Notes under the pieces: generated by a model
Told to the model about the DNA's origin: nothing
What the model saw: the letters and a program-made list of their open reading frames with translations, nothing else
Databases searched by the model: none
Shown here: positions 54,030-64,000 of the stretch, one piece after another
Position numbering within the stretch: the stretch's first letter is position 1
Layout of the letters: every line of letters starts with the position of its first letter
Position numbers and translations under genes: made by a program
From: Siphonodentalium dalli
Lineage: Eukaryota; Mollusca; Scaphopoda; Gadilida; Siphonodentaliidae
Assembly: GCA_032622095.1 (NCBI GenBank)
Contig: CP136061.1
Coordinates: forward strand, 255,577,582 to 255,641,581
DNA: 64,000 bases
Reading direction: 5' to 3'

Positions 54030-54965
54030 GTATGATTGGTATAACAACAAACTCTGTTTATATTTATTCTGTTTATGGTGGTTTAACGGATGTGACTATT
54101 TTAACAGTAATACTCATTGCGAAGGCCATCTGCAAGCCTTGAAATAGTGTGTCTGTCATTTGCAGAATGAGGTTCCCAGAGGGTGAATTTAGTGATGCTA
54201 CCCCGCATAGCAGGCTAGCATCACCAAATTCACCCTCTGGGAACCTCATTCTGCTGAGGTGTAAGCAGAATGAGGTCCCCAGAGGGTGAATTTGGTGATG
54301 CTAGCCCGCTATGCGGGGTAGCATCACTAAATTCACCCTCTGGGGACCTCATTCTGCAAATGATAGACACACTATTTCAAGCCTTTGCCATCTTATCTTT
54401 AAAGGCACAGGCGGCGTTCGTTGCAGAAATATTCATATTCAAATCGCCATCAAAAGAAGGAATATTAAAATATATATAGTTTTGTTCATATGCCAAACAT
54501 AATCAGCGAGTAAATAGTATATTGTCGTCAAGACACATGATGGTGTACGTAAACAAGAGCCTGCTCGTGTTACAGAAGTTTTGCTTCTGTTTACAAAACA
54601 CAGCGCAATTCTATTGGTTAATCACACACAAATGATATAAATGCTCTTTATTATTTCTATATCAGAAAACAGTAATAAATAACGCTCTTTATGTTTACCA
54701 TATCCGGATCTAAACAAAAGCCAGGTTTTGTAACGTTTTTTGCTTTTGTTTACATAACAAAGGAAAAACATTTGACAATAACATACTGTTTATGCCATAT
54801 TTCTGATTGGTATAAGAACAAAGCCTGTCAATATTTTACTATTCTTTCTGTTTATGGCAGTTTTTGATGGAGCTGAATATTTTAACAGCATTCCCACCGC
54901 CAACGCCTCCCATATCTTTAACGGATGTGACTATTTTAACAGCATCGTGATGGCCATCTGTATCT
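54030..54965. repeat. Local duplication around a MITE
   Basis: 'tttatattt.ttctgtttatgg' through 'aacggatgtgactattttaa' and 'ggccatctg' at 54053-54132 recurs at 54826-54960 with an internal extra segment. Between them lie the MITE at 54133 and AT-rich sequence without genes. Confidence 0.65.
54133..54385. mobile_element. CAAGCC-family MITE, double-hairpin form
   Basis: 'caagccttgaaatagtgtgt' on the left; the right end 'acacactatttcaagcc' is slightly altered. Flanks GCCATCTG and GCCATCTT are a 7/8 match, though the right copy is offset by one base. Confidence 0.88.
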
Positions 54966-55364
54966 TTAACCCTTTACCCAACAGAACGGCCCTGTGCCAA
55001 TGCATTCTCTTATATATGCGAGTTGACCATAGGTCGCCTCGCATATATAAGAGAATGCATTGGCTTAACACATTAAAAATTATAAAATTGTTAAAGAATG
55101 TAAGACAAAATGGTAAAAAGTGTTAAAAAAAGATTTTTTTAGGCCAATGCATTCTCTTATATATGCGAGGCGACCTATGGTCGACTCGCATATATAAGAG
55201 AATGCATTGGCACAGGGCATAGCTGTAACTATCACAATGTGGTCAAGGAGCCGGTTCCAATGATATCCATATGTGTATGGTTCTATTGAGACAGACCGAA
55301 GATATTTTAGGCTGTTGAAGCTTTATTTGGCCGGTTTTGGCCGGTTTGTTGGGTAAAGGGTTAA
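54966..55364. mobile_element. TTAA MITE, 'CCCTTTACCCAACA' type, copy 3
   Basis: Both TTAA and both ends intact, inverted relative to copies at 34792 and 46448. Tandem 'ggccggtttt' is at the right here. Confidence 0.92.
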
Positions 55365-55447
55365 ATGCTTCCTGCAGATAGTGACCATATCTTGAATTAT
55401 TCAGTCTTTGAAAATGACAGTTTGATAATAAAAACATCACTCTTTCT

Positions 55448-55535
55448 TAACTCTTTCTACCCGGCGGCCCGCTGTAGCGGGCACGACGTCATTTACATTC
55501 ACCCCGGTGGCCCGCTACAGCGGGCTGGCGAAATC
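55448..55535. repeat. Short repeat with GCCCGCT-GT-AGCGGGC palindromes
   Basis: 'cggcccgctgtagcgggc' and 'tggcccgctacagcgggc' are two self-palindromic stems 45 bases apart, after 'ttaactctttctacccgg', which resembles a TTAA-MITE end. Confidence 0.7.
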
Positions 55536-56115
55536 ATTCTCACTTCCCTACTTTATAACTAAATATTATAATCTTTATATTCAAGAAGGATCAATGTATA
55601 TACCACGATGATTGTTATTGGAATCAATATTGTACTCCCACTGGAGGTGCTGCGAAAAATTACGGCAGGAAAATCCATAAACAGACCAGAACTGTCATTT
55701 TTTTAGATTTAAAAAAAAATTGGGGTCATATCCGTTATATAGGGACACCGTTTAACGACGTTAATTTGGGGTAATTTAAAGGCCTGGGTATGGGTGATGT
55801 TTTTTAACTACCCTGTGGTTGCCTAGCAACCGTTGCCAAGGATGGTCATGCCATGCGTGTGATCATACCTGAAAACGATGAGTATGGTCCAATGTATATA
55901 TGGGCCAAGTTTCCTGTTTGTACAATATCTATCTCAATTTTAGCGCATGGTACTAGCACTGAGACGCATTTCAGAGAATTATCAGTAATTAATCCAGGGT
56001 TTGGTGGAATTTCCCCATGGAAATCCAGTGGCGAAGAGTTAACAGTGTTGCTTTGCCTAAAATAGCTTAATCAGCAGGAGCCACCAACATCAGGGTGGAT
56101 ATGTCTGTGCTGGTA
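55536..56115. other. No gene seen
   Basis: Contains 'cctagcaaccgttgccaagg', a small palindrome-rich phrase, and no exon pattern. Confidence 0.4.
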
Positions 56116-56966
56116 CAGTGAAACCCAGGCCTGGCATTCTGAGGCGAGCGATAAAATCGCTCGCCTACCGCCCGCCTGAAAATAATCCAGGCGGACGAAA
56201 TAACGCCCTCCCAAACGGCAAAACATCGCTCTCCAGGACCCGGGTGTAAGTAATGATCTATGTACTAACAGAGTCGGCAACGAAGTGTTAAACGATGTCG
56301 GTATGGGACCTTTGATCTATAAGCCGCATTCCGACTGTCCCTGGCGAAATGTACAAGCGATATTGATTACGTTGTAGCAACATTTCCACCGGAAGCACGT
56401 GCCTCTGTGAAATAGACACACCGTTCAGAGTTATGTCACTTTGAAGTATTGCGTCATGCCTCCCACGCTTGAATACTCTGACCTAATTAACACGAACTGC
56501 ATTCCAGCGATGACGCATATTACCTCCATCAAAGAACGTGTTATTAATAGTTGTCGTGTTATTAATAGTTGTCTGAATTGTTACTAAATACATTACTAGC
56601 TAAAGTAACAACATATCTTGTTATTTAATATTAAAATATTTTGTGTAATGAAAACAACAAACTCAGCAATTATTGTAATAGTTTAATACTGACATGTACT
56701 TTATTTTTATCAATACTGTACATGTGGAGTGGAATATTTACTATGTCTGATTTAATCATTTGGCAAACATTTTCGCCTTCCTGTGCTCGGCACAAATAAT
56801 AGCCCTCCTAGACCTTTTCAGGAGGGCGATTTTTAGCTCTCCTAGATTTCTGAGAATGCCAGGCCTGGAAACCTCACCAAACTGGATACCTCTCTAAACC
56901 GAACACCTCTCTAAACCTAACAGAAGGGTCGGTCTGAAGGGTGGTCGGTTTGGCGAGGTTTTACTG
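56116..56966. mobile_element. Tigger/pogo-like element, interrupted
   Basis: TA flanks 'cagtgaaacc' and 'ggcgaggttttactg'. Only about 110 bp of its own sequence remains: the left ten bases and the right 56869-56966 with 'taaaccgaacacctctctaa'. The rest is the nested element at 56126. Confidence 0.8.
56126..56868. mobile_element. Nested element, ends CAGGCCTGGCATTCT
   Basis: 'caggcctggcattctgag' and 'ctgagaatgccaggcctg' are inverted. GAAACC at 56120-56125 and 56869-56874 is the apparent target duplication, and removing the insert restores a normal Tigger-type end. Inner arms hold 'gagcgataaaatcgctcgcc' on one side and 'aggagggcgatttttagctc' on the other. 743 bp, no transposase frame. Confidence 0.82.
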
Positions 56967-57112
56967 TATAACTTGAATCAAACAGACCATTAAATTTGTA
57001 CACATTTCCATGACATCATTCACAACTTGTTTGGCAAGTTCAGTTTTATTTTGGAATTTGTCAGTATATCGAATGTGAGTTGTATAATAACATCAGTGTC
57101 TTCAAGTCTGAG

Positions 57113-57526
57113 TTTAGTGTGCCTGTCATTTGCAGAATCACAAAGTGAGCTAGCATCACTAAATTCACCCTCTGGGGACCTCATTCTGCTTAGGCCTCAT
57201 CTTCTCGGGAATGTTACTTTATTATCAAATTTCTATAGAAACTTCCTTCACATAGATTCTATTTCTTTATAAGTTTAGTTTCTCTTTATCCCCAAATTGA
57301 CAGACAGCACTTTGCATAATCGAGGTTCCCAATGGGTGTTCATCACAGTATTCACACCATTTGGGAACTTCAATCTGAGTCTATGTTTCCCATAGCAGAT
57401 GCGGCCATGTAGAATGAGGCCCCCCAGGGGGTAAATTTGGTGATGATAGCCCACTGTGTAGGATAGCGTCAATAAATTTACCCTCTGGGGACTCCACATA
57501 TGACAGGCACACTAAACTCAGACTTG
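57113..57526. mobile_element. CAAGCC-family MITE, long form
   Basis: Ends 'caagtctgagtttagtgtgc' and 'cacactaaactcagacttg', with a linker like that at 10579 and 41018. Flanks AGTGTCTT and AGCTGCTT match at 6 of 8. Confidence 0.82.
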
Positions 57527-57540
57527 AGCTGCTTCGTAAC

Positions 57541-57796
57541 CAAGCCTTGAAATAGGGTGTCTGTCATTTGCAGAATGAGGTCCCCAGAGGGTGAATTTAG
57601 TGATGCTACCCCGCATAACGGGCTAGCATCACCAAATTCACCCTCTTGGAACCTCACTCTGCTGAGGTGTAAGCAGAATGAGGTCCCCAGAGGGTGAATT
57701 TGGTGATGCTAGCCCGCTATGCGGGGGTAGCATCACTAAATTCACCCTCTGGGGACCTCATTCTGCAAAAGACAAGACACCCTATTTCAAGGCTTG
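57541..57796. mobile_element. CAAGCC-family MITE, double-hairpin form with perfect TSD
   Basis: Ends 'caagccttgaaatagggtgt' and complement. Perfect duplication TTCGTAAC at 57533-57540 and 57797-57804. It starts 14 bases after the previous family member ends. Confidence 0.94.
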
Positions 57797-57804
57797 TTCG
57801 TAAC

Positions 57805-58120
57805 CACTGAAAGAAATTATTTATTAATGCATCCAATTATATATTCTCAAGATATTGAATGATTTTCAAATATTTTTACCATGTCAATGTATCTTGTATA
57901 GTCAACCTGTTTGTAAAAACATTTTAATTGTAAAGTATTTCTTTGATTTTAATTCTGTGTTTAAATGATTGTACAAACCTATATAACTGAATGATATAAA
58001 TTATATGTACATCTGGCATCAACATGTATACAGCTGGCATTAACTGACAAATAAGAAACGCCTCCTTGCGATTTTTGTTAACAAAACTTACTCAATGAAA
58101 TTAATAAACGTTCATTTGGA
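57805..58120. other. No gene seen
   Basis: AT-rich unique sequence. Confidence 0.4.
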
Positions 58121-58690
58121 ATACCTTACTCATATTTAAATTCACGCAGTACTATTTTTCGCTCAGTTTTGAATTCGCGCACTTCAAAACTGAGAAAACT
58201 ATTTTCGTAATATTTCTGTTATATTTTCGTATATCTTGGAGCTGATGACAGTTTCGGCTCTTAGGCATTGCTGTAGATAGTATATGTGTATATTAAACAC
58301 CATCGCGGCGGATTAACATCGTGTATAGACAATAAACTAGTAACTACATACACGATAATTTTGTGGCGACCTGGACTATTAGCATTTTTCTTATACAAGC
58401 ATTTCAACAATGTCTATGTTACCATGATTTGTCGCTTGAATTGTGAGCATTGGTCTTGATAGCGGTTAGCCGAATGTAAATATATGCATGCATGTATATG
58501 CGTAATTGTCTATTCAACCGTTAATAATATATGTAAACTCAGCAACATAGCACTCTTTTATTTCATATGCATGGATTGTGGTTTAGATTAAACTTGTGAG
58601 TCGTACTATTTTTAGCTCAGTTTTAAATTCGCGCACCGATGGGTGCGCGAAAAATAGTACTGCACGAATTTAAATACGAGTAAGGTACTA
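58121..58690. mobile_element. Inverted-repeat element, ends TACCTTACTC
   Basis: 'taccttactcatatttaaat' and 'atttaaatacgagtaaggta' are inverted, continuing through 'gcagtactatttttcg' and its complement. An extra inverted 'gctcagtttt.aattcgcgca' occurs on both sides. No coding capacity. Confidence 0.82.
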
Positions 58691-59554
58691 GAGTAAATTT
58701 TCATAGAATAGAAATATTCAAACTGGAAAAGAAAGATTTGCTAATGCAGCACCGATAAAATACCACAAACTAAGGTGAAAGAGCAGAGAGTAAGTTGAGT
58801 AAAATTGAGGGTGTGACACTTATCCTAACTTGGATAAGATTTTAAATACCAAATAAAAAGATACATGTACCATACATGTATATTTTATTCTATTTGGGGA
58901 AATATATGGATAAGTTTACGTTACCTGTCAGTATAACAAGAGCGTGCTTCTGGCATGTTGTTTTGTTTCCCAGGTTCTTTGGGTCATTCAGTTTCTGATT
59001 GGTTGGAATTACTATATTAGCATAAAGCTCTGTGACTGTTTGCAGTTGATTATTTTTTATTTAGCCTTTTCCGAGAATTTGATTTTCTGACGACCGATTA
59101 AATTGCAGTCTGATGCTTCACTGGTCGTATGATCTCAACCCATTTGCAGGGCTTTTGTTAAGTTCTCCAAATGACAACAAAGTTTAATTAACCCCTTGCT
59201 TGCTCCATCAATGTAATGACAGAGTTTCTGTTACTCAATTTAAGGAATAAGATATCGGAATGTATACATGTAACTTTGCTGTAGCTTGTGGTAACTTTGG
59301 TATAAAATTAAGTTATGTTCATAACTGTCATTTATACTCATTCCAATGTTTCATATTTCTCTGAGAAAAATTAATTGTAATTGCTACATAAATTTAGTCA
59401 TGACAACAAGGCCTATATGTATATTGAACTCTATGTCTATAATTTCCCAATAAAGATGCTGTATCTCTTCTTAGCCATACTTCCAACATCGACAAAAAAA
59501 TCGTTATTTTATTTAATATTTTATTTAATTTTCGAATCACTGATTATTTTTTTT
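58691..59554. other. No gene seen
   Basis: AT-rich sequence with no exon, array or palindrome recognised. Confidence 0.4.
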
Positions 59555-59742
59555 ATAGTGCCTTGATATACGGTTTTGATAACATTCTATGCCATAAAAT
59601 ATGATTAAAATACTACAATTCATCACCATTTGGAACGTCTGTGACTCAGAAGGTGCCCATAGAGTAATAGAAAATAGCTGAAATTATAAAATCATTTCCC
59701 CCGTTATGGCTCCCAGAATGCAACATAATTCAAACTATAGTT

Positions 59743-59810
59743 TATTTTCAATGGAAGGGGAATAACTCTATATCTAAATATATAGTTATTCCCCTTCCAT
59801 TGAAAATAAT
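59743..59810. repeat. Hairpin inside a dispersed repeat
   Basis: 'ttttcaatggaaggggaata' and its complement 'tattccccttccattgaaaa' pair over about 30 bp around 'tctaaa'. The surrounding repeat (59555-60150) has a relative at 35179-35510. Confidence 0.85.
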
Positions 59811-59929
59811 AGACTTTGTGCAGAAACTTGAGCACAGAACAGACATCGATATCTCAAAAAAACAAAAAAACATGTTCAGTTTATTACATCGAATAAGTTG
59901 ATAATACAAAGTTTTGAGACTTCCTCTTC

Positions 59930-60135
59930 CAAATGGTATATAATATGGCATATATTTTATATAATGTGAACTGGTGGTTGTTCATGGTATATAATATGGC
60001 ATATATTTTATATAATGTTATTTGGGGGTTCCTCTTTCAGATGGTATATAATCTGGCATATATTTTATATAATGTGATCTGGGGGTTCATGTTATATAAT
60101 ATGGCATATATTTTATATAATGTTATTTGGTGATT
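59930..60135. repeat. Tandem repeat, four copies of GGTATATAATATGGCATATATT
   Basis: 'tataatatggcatatatttt' followed by 'atataatgt' recurs four times at 46-62 base steps, separated by 'gggggttc' spacers. The matching open frame (YNMAYILYNV repeats) is a by-product. Confidence 0.85.
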
Positions 60136-60216
60136 CGAAAATTAAGTGGGCCTTTATAAGTGTTTTAACAGGATCATTTTCATTTTGAAGTTTGAGGAAT
60201 AGATACACCATCTTAA

Positions 60217-60661
60217 AGGTACTCAATCCGATTTGCTGGTCCCCATATCATCAGATTGCAATAACAAGAAATTTTTTGAAATGCCACTTCAGTTATCAGA
60301 ATCGATTATTGCTTAAAAATAATGCTAACCACAGTCCACTATATAGTATAAAAACCTGTTATTTATCAACATTTTATACAATGAAATTTTGCCGGTTTGT
60401 CAGTTTGTCAAATATCTGACACACAAAAAAAGCCACTTTATTTTAAGAGTTATCCATCTTCATCCGTTATTTGGTCTTATTATCAACTTTTATTGGGCCA
60501 CTATACATGCATATTCCAGGTGGTGAAAAATAATAGATTTTAAAAATCGATATCTGATCACTGATCTTTGATGGATGGGTTCCTCGACTCGAATCAAATA
60601 TTTTGTACACCCGAAGCCAAATAAATAGTAATTGAGGGGTGCTTAATCGGATTGAGTACCT
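60217..60661. mobile_element. TTAA MITE, 'AGGTACTCAATCCG' type, copy
   Basis: TTAA flanks 'aggtactcaatccgatttgc' and 'cggattgagtacct'. The inner arms resemble the element at 63281 in the opposite orientation. Confidence 0.9.
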
Positions 60662-60664
60662 TTA

Positions 60665-61985
60665 ATATAGTTCCTTTTCAGAGTTGATCTCAGATGTACC
60701 TTTATTTATATTGCTTCATCCCAATGGTCTCTATATTGTAGCATTATCAAATTTTTTGAATTAAAAATCCGAGCTAGGTAATTAAATATGTTCTATATAT
60801 AAATTTTATCAATGAAAATCACATAGAATCAATATGGAATAAAAGAAATGTTGAACTTTTTTTTGTGTGTATCCTTTCCTGTTCTCCTCACGAATGGCCC
60901 GAATGGGTGATATTTGCCGGGGGGAAATATTTAGATAGAAGGACACAAGTTTGTGAACTGGTTAACATTATTGCCCAAGTTTGTTGTGCTACGATGGTAA
61001 AATGAGAACCATGTGTTCAAGATTTACATTGCCGCACGACAAACGAATACAATAAAGTTCACACAACTGTGTTGTTACCCGCCTCCCTATTTTATCCCCT
61101 TCTGATTGGCCCAAGTCATGTCACGTGCTGAGACATTGTTTTTGTCGCCCGCCTGGGCTTATAGCGCAAGAATATCTCCAGACACAAACACACACTGTGC
61201 AGTAATTCAGATAATTCCCACCACTACGATGTACTATAATCATAAATCTTATATGCCCCACGGATTAAAAAAAAAACACCAGTTGCAATTTTCATATATT
61301 TAGTGAACACTATTACTCAAACTTTTAAGTTGATACTTTTATCGGAAAAGTGTTATTATGTACTTTATACATGGAAACATCTGGGTGATTCAATATTTTC
61401 ATATCAAAATTATGGTGCGAGATTGAACGAGTCGATCCCTTGAGATCGGTTGGCAATAAATTCTTGCTGGTGTTCAACATAATGCATACATTTGTCGTGG
61501 ATGAATTATCATGTACGCTTATCCCTCATACCAGATGTCTCCACGGTGTCTGCAATGTGATCATAGAAGTATTTTGAGTGGGTATCGCGATGTTCTTGGG
61601 GAGTATTGATACATGAATGTATATTCATGAAATCAACAACTTCCCAATAGCTTTCGGGTAAGATCGTAATGAAATTAACACGCGAGTAAATTCCGTGCAC
61701 AACACGACATTGAATACGTCAAATTGCAGAAGGGGATAACATACTTATATGGCTTATTGGTTTACATCGCATGGACCGATATTGATGATTTAACCACCAA
61801 AATTATGGTAAATAAACTGATTATCAAACGCATAATGGACGACTATCATTTATGGAATGGAAATCGTATAGGACAATTCGAAGTTACTGAAAATATACAT
61901 AATCGCAAAAAAAGCACTTGCGTGATGCGATGACTCAGTGCAACATCGTGAATGGTAAGGATTTTGTTCTTCAGTAGTTGGACAA
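60665..61985. other. No gene seen
   Basis: AT-rich sequence; open frames at 61106, 61509 and 61724 show no recognisable domain or splice context. Confidence 0.4.
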
Positions 61986-61987
61986 CA

Positions 61988-62108
61988 AAATAGTTGTTGC
62001 CCTTCTTGTCGGGAGACATTGAGATTTGTCACCCGCTAGAGCTGCGCTCCTCAGGAGACTCCGTTCTCAGGCAGGTGACAAATCTCAATGTCCCCCTCGG
62101 GCAGCAAC
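61988..62108. mobile_element. Palindromic element, arms with GACATTGAGATTTGTCAC
   Basis: 'agttgttgcccttcttgtcg' then 'ggagacattgagatttgtca' pairs with 'tgacaaatctcaatgtcccc' then 'ctcgggcagcaact'. The loop is about 45 bases. Confidence 0.8.
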
Positions 62109-62190
62109 TGTATATTGTTCTGTTTATTACACACTCTGAAGGTTGTGCCTTGTATTATACTGATATTTAGGTCGTTATTGCTTATTTGAT

Positions 62191-62589
62191 TTAACCCTTT
62201 ACCCAACAGAAGGGCCCTGTGCCAATGCATTCTCTTATATATGCGAGTCGACCATAGGTCGCCTCGCATATATAAGAGAATGCATTGGCTTAACACATTA
62301 AAAATTATAAAATTGTTAAAGAATGTAAGAAAAAATGGTAAAAAGTGTTAAAAAAAGATTTTTTTAGGCCAATGCATTCTCTTATATATGCGAGGCGACC
62401 TATGGTCGACTCGCATATATAAGAGAATGCATTGGCACAGGGCATAACTGTAACTATCACAATGTGGTCAAGGAGCCGGTTACAATGATATCCATATTTG
62501 TATGGTTCTATTGAGACAGACCGAAGATATTTTAGGCTGTTGAAGCTTTATTTGGCCGGTTTTGGACGCTTTGTTGGGTAAAAGGTTAA
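62191..62589. mobile_element. TTAA MITE, 'CCCTTTACCCAACA' type, copy 4
   Basis: TTAA and both ends present, right end slightly altered ('gggtaaaaggttaa'). Same orientation as the copy at 54966 and almost identical to it. Confidence 0.92.
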
Positions 62590-63276
62590 CAAACTTGTGA
62601 TTTTTGTAAACTATACCTCATAATTTAGTGAAGATATATATTTGTCCCCCAAAATTTTTGGAGGACTTTTGTAATCAGTTGCATCCATCTGTCCATCAGT
62701 GTGTCCATCCTATTCCTTGTCTGGACGTTACCTCCAGTTCAAATTATCCGATTGAAACGAAACTTGGTATGAGGAATAACCATCACATTATTGAGGTCAT
62801 GTTCGATTGGTCGCGGTTCGATGAATTTTGACTTGAGTTATGTTTCGTGTCTACATTTTTTGTGCTAACATTGCTTAATAGTTGAGGAACATAATAAGGA
62901 AGAAAATCAGTCGGACTGAGTTAAGTCTTGGGGTATAGGGGTACCCTGTCAGCTTCCAGAGTATTATGTTTGTTTTCATTGCTGTCGCGTGACCTTTTGA
63001 CCTCTAGTGATGTCATCAAAGACAAAATAATATAGTTTTTACTACCAGTGGATAGAGCATTCCAATACCTACAAAATATCCCTTGTTAAAATCCAATCAA
63101 AATGACATCACTTATATGGGATACCGTTTCCCCCACCCCATCATAATCAGAAAAAAAATGGTAACTGAGTAAGACTCAACATTGACCCAGTAGGTCCACT
63201 TGGGCCCCAAATATTTGCTGTTAACATAATTTTTCCTGAACGATATACATTAGGGTACATGAAAATACCAAAGAAG
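62590..63276. other. No gene seen; fragments of dispersed repeats
   Basis: 'ccgattgaaacgaaacttgg' and 'catctgtccatcagtgtgtc' phrases are typical of invertebrate dispersed repeats. No exon pattern. Confidence 0.45.
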
Positions 63277-63280
63277 TTAA

Positions 63281-63707
63281 AGGTACTCAATCCGATTAAG
63301 CACCCCTCAATTACTATTTATTTGGCTTTGGGTGTACAAAATATTTCAATTGAGTAGAGGAACCCATCCATCAGAGTGATCAGAAATCAATTTTTTAAAT
63401 CTATTATTTTCACCACCTGGAATATATAGTGGCCCAATAAAAGTCAATAATAAGACCAAATAACGGATAAAGATGGATAACTCTAAAATAACGTGGCTTT
63501 TTTGTGTGAGATATTTGACAAACTGGCAAAATTTCATTGTACAAAATGTTGATAAATAACAGGTTTTGGGCAATTTTTATATAGTGGACTGTGGTTATCA
63601 TTATTTTTAGGCAATTAATCGATTCTGATAACTAAAGTGGCATTTAAAAAAATTTCTTGGTGTTGGAATCTGATGATATGGGGACCAGCGAATCGGATTG
63701 AGTACCT
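63281..63707. mobile_element. TTAA MITE, 'AGGTACTCAATCCG' type, copy
   Basis: TTAA at 63277-63280 and 63708-63711 flanks 'aggtactcaatccgattaag' and 'cgaatcggattgagtacct'. 427 bp. Confidence 0.9.
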
Positions 63708-64000
63708 TTAAGTTATGGGGGGAGGGGTGTTGCATGAGGGGTCCTACCAGCCCATGGACTAACACCGATGTGCAATGAATACCTGGGAAAGTACAACAGA
63801 AGAAACTCTTCAGAAAAATAAACATTTTAATATCAGGAAGGAAATATATATCACAATGTCTGCAACAAAGTGGAATGCAAGGAAGCAAGGAATTGGAAAT
63901 CATTTGTAATTTATTATCAAAATCCACTGATAGAGACGCATACTCATCCTTTTAAAGCTCAATTAATGTTTGAATGCCCAGATCACATTGTATACAACAC

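Noticed and set aside
59933-60133. ORF with four YNMAYILYNV repeats
   Set aside because: Direct product of an AT-rich tandem repeat within a dispersed element.

Overview
This is a eukaryotic nuclear window from an animal, most likely a mollusc and plausibly a bivalve. The base composition is AT-rich. Genes are split into short exons with canonical GT-AG introns of one to nine kilobases, and most of the DNA is palindromic DNA transposons (MITEs) and tandem repeats. A repeat at about 4.49 kb reads CTCACCTGAG...GGAGCT, followed by CCGTCC and GTCTGTCC runs, which I associate with bivalve genomes. Nothing bacterial, viral, CRISPR-like or operon-like is present. The species call is an inference.

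Three genes are supported. (1) The best is SLC25A26, the mitochondrial S-adenosylmethionine carrier, on the minus strand. Eight coding exons lie at 26083-25927, 23204-23095, 17846-17742, 16096-16004, 14690-14621, 12108-12044, 9321-9248 and 7367-7244. Their phases fit perfectly and give 265 residues plus a stop. Only a short first coding exon, roughly ten residues, was not found. All three mitochondrial-carrier signatures are intact. (2) A plus-strand gene of unknown function has exons at 41336-41567, 42152-42498, 43250-43321 and 48343-48443, and possibly 53105-53158. (3) The 3' end of another unknown plus-strand gene lies at 3240-3711, with a further candidate last exon and AATAAA at 4284-4388. 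It converges on SLC25A26.

Layout: 0-2.75 kb tandem repeats; 3.2-4.4 kb end of the first plus-strand gene; 7.2-26.1 kb SLC25A26, its introns crowded with MITEs and holding a 2.5 kb GC-rich array at 18.3-20.8 kb; 26-41 kb no recognised gene, with a 51-copy 26-bp satellite at 31176-32501, a LINE 3' fragment near 33 kb and a 27-base G run at 38577; 41-53 kb the second plus-strand gene; 51.6-52.0 kb a broken transposase; 53-64 kb mostly MITEs.

Mobile DNA falls into clear families. TTAA-flanked elements begin CCCTTT or AGGTACTC. A CAAGCC-ended family has 8-bp target duplications. A TA-flanked palindromic family begins CAGTAATGCC. Several hAT elements have TAGGG-type ends, with 8-bp duplications that are perfect in three of four. 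Many insertions are nested.

The most interesting signals are four. Partial, decayed copies of exon edges lie beside at least six of the eight SLC25A26 exons. A hAT element sits exactly on a splice donor, and its target duplication plus its own first base rebuild that donor. One palindromic core module is shared by MITEs with unrelated ends. The GC-rich array carries a perfect NRF1-type site in nearly every sub-unit.
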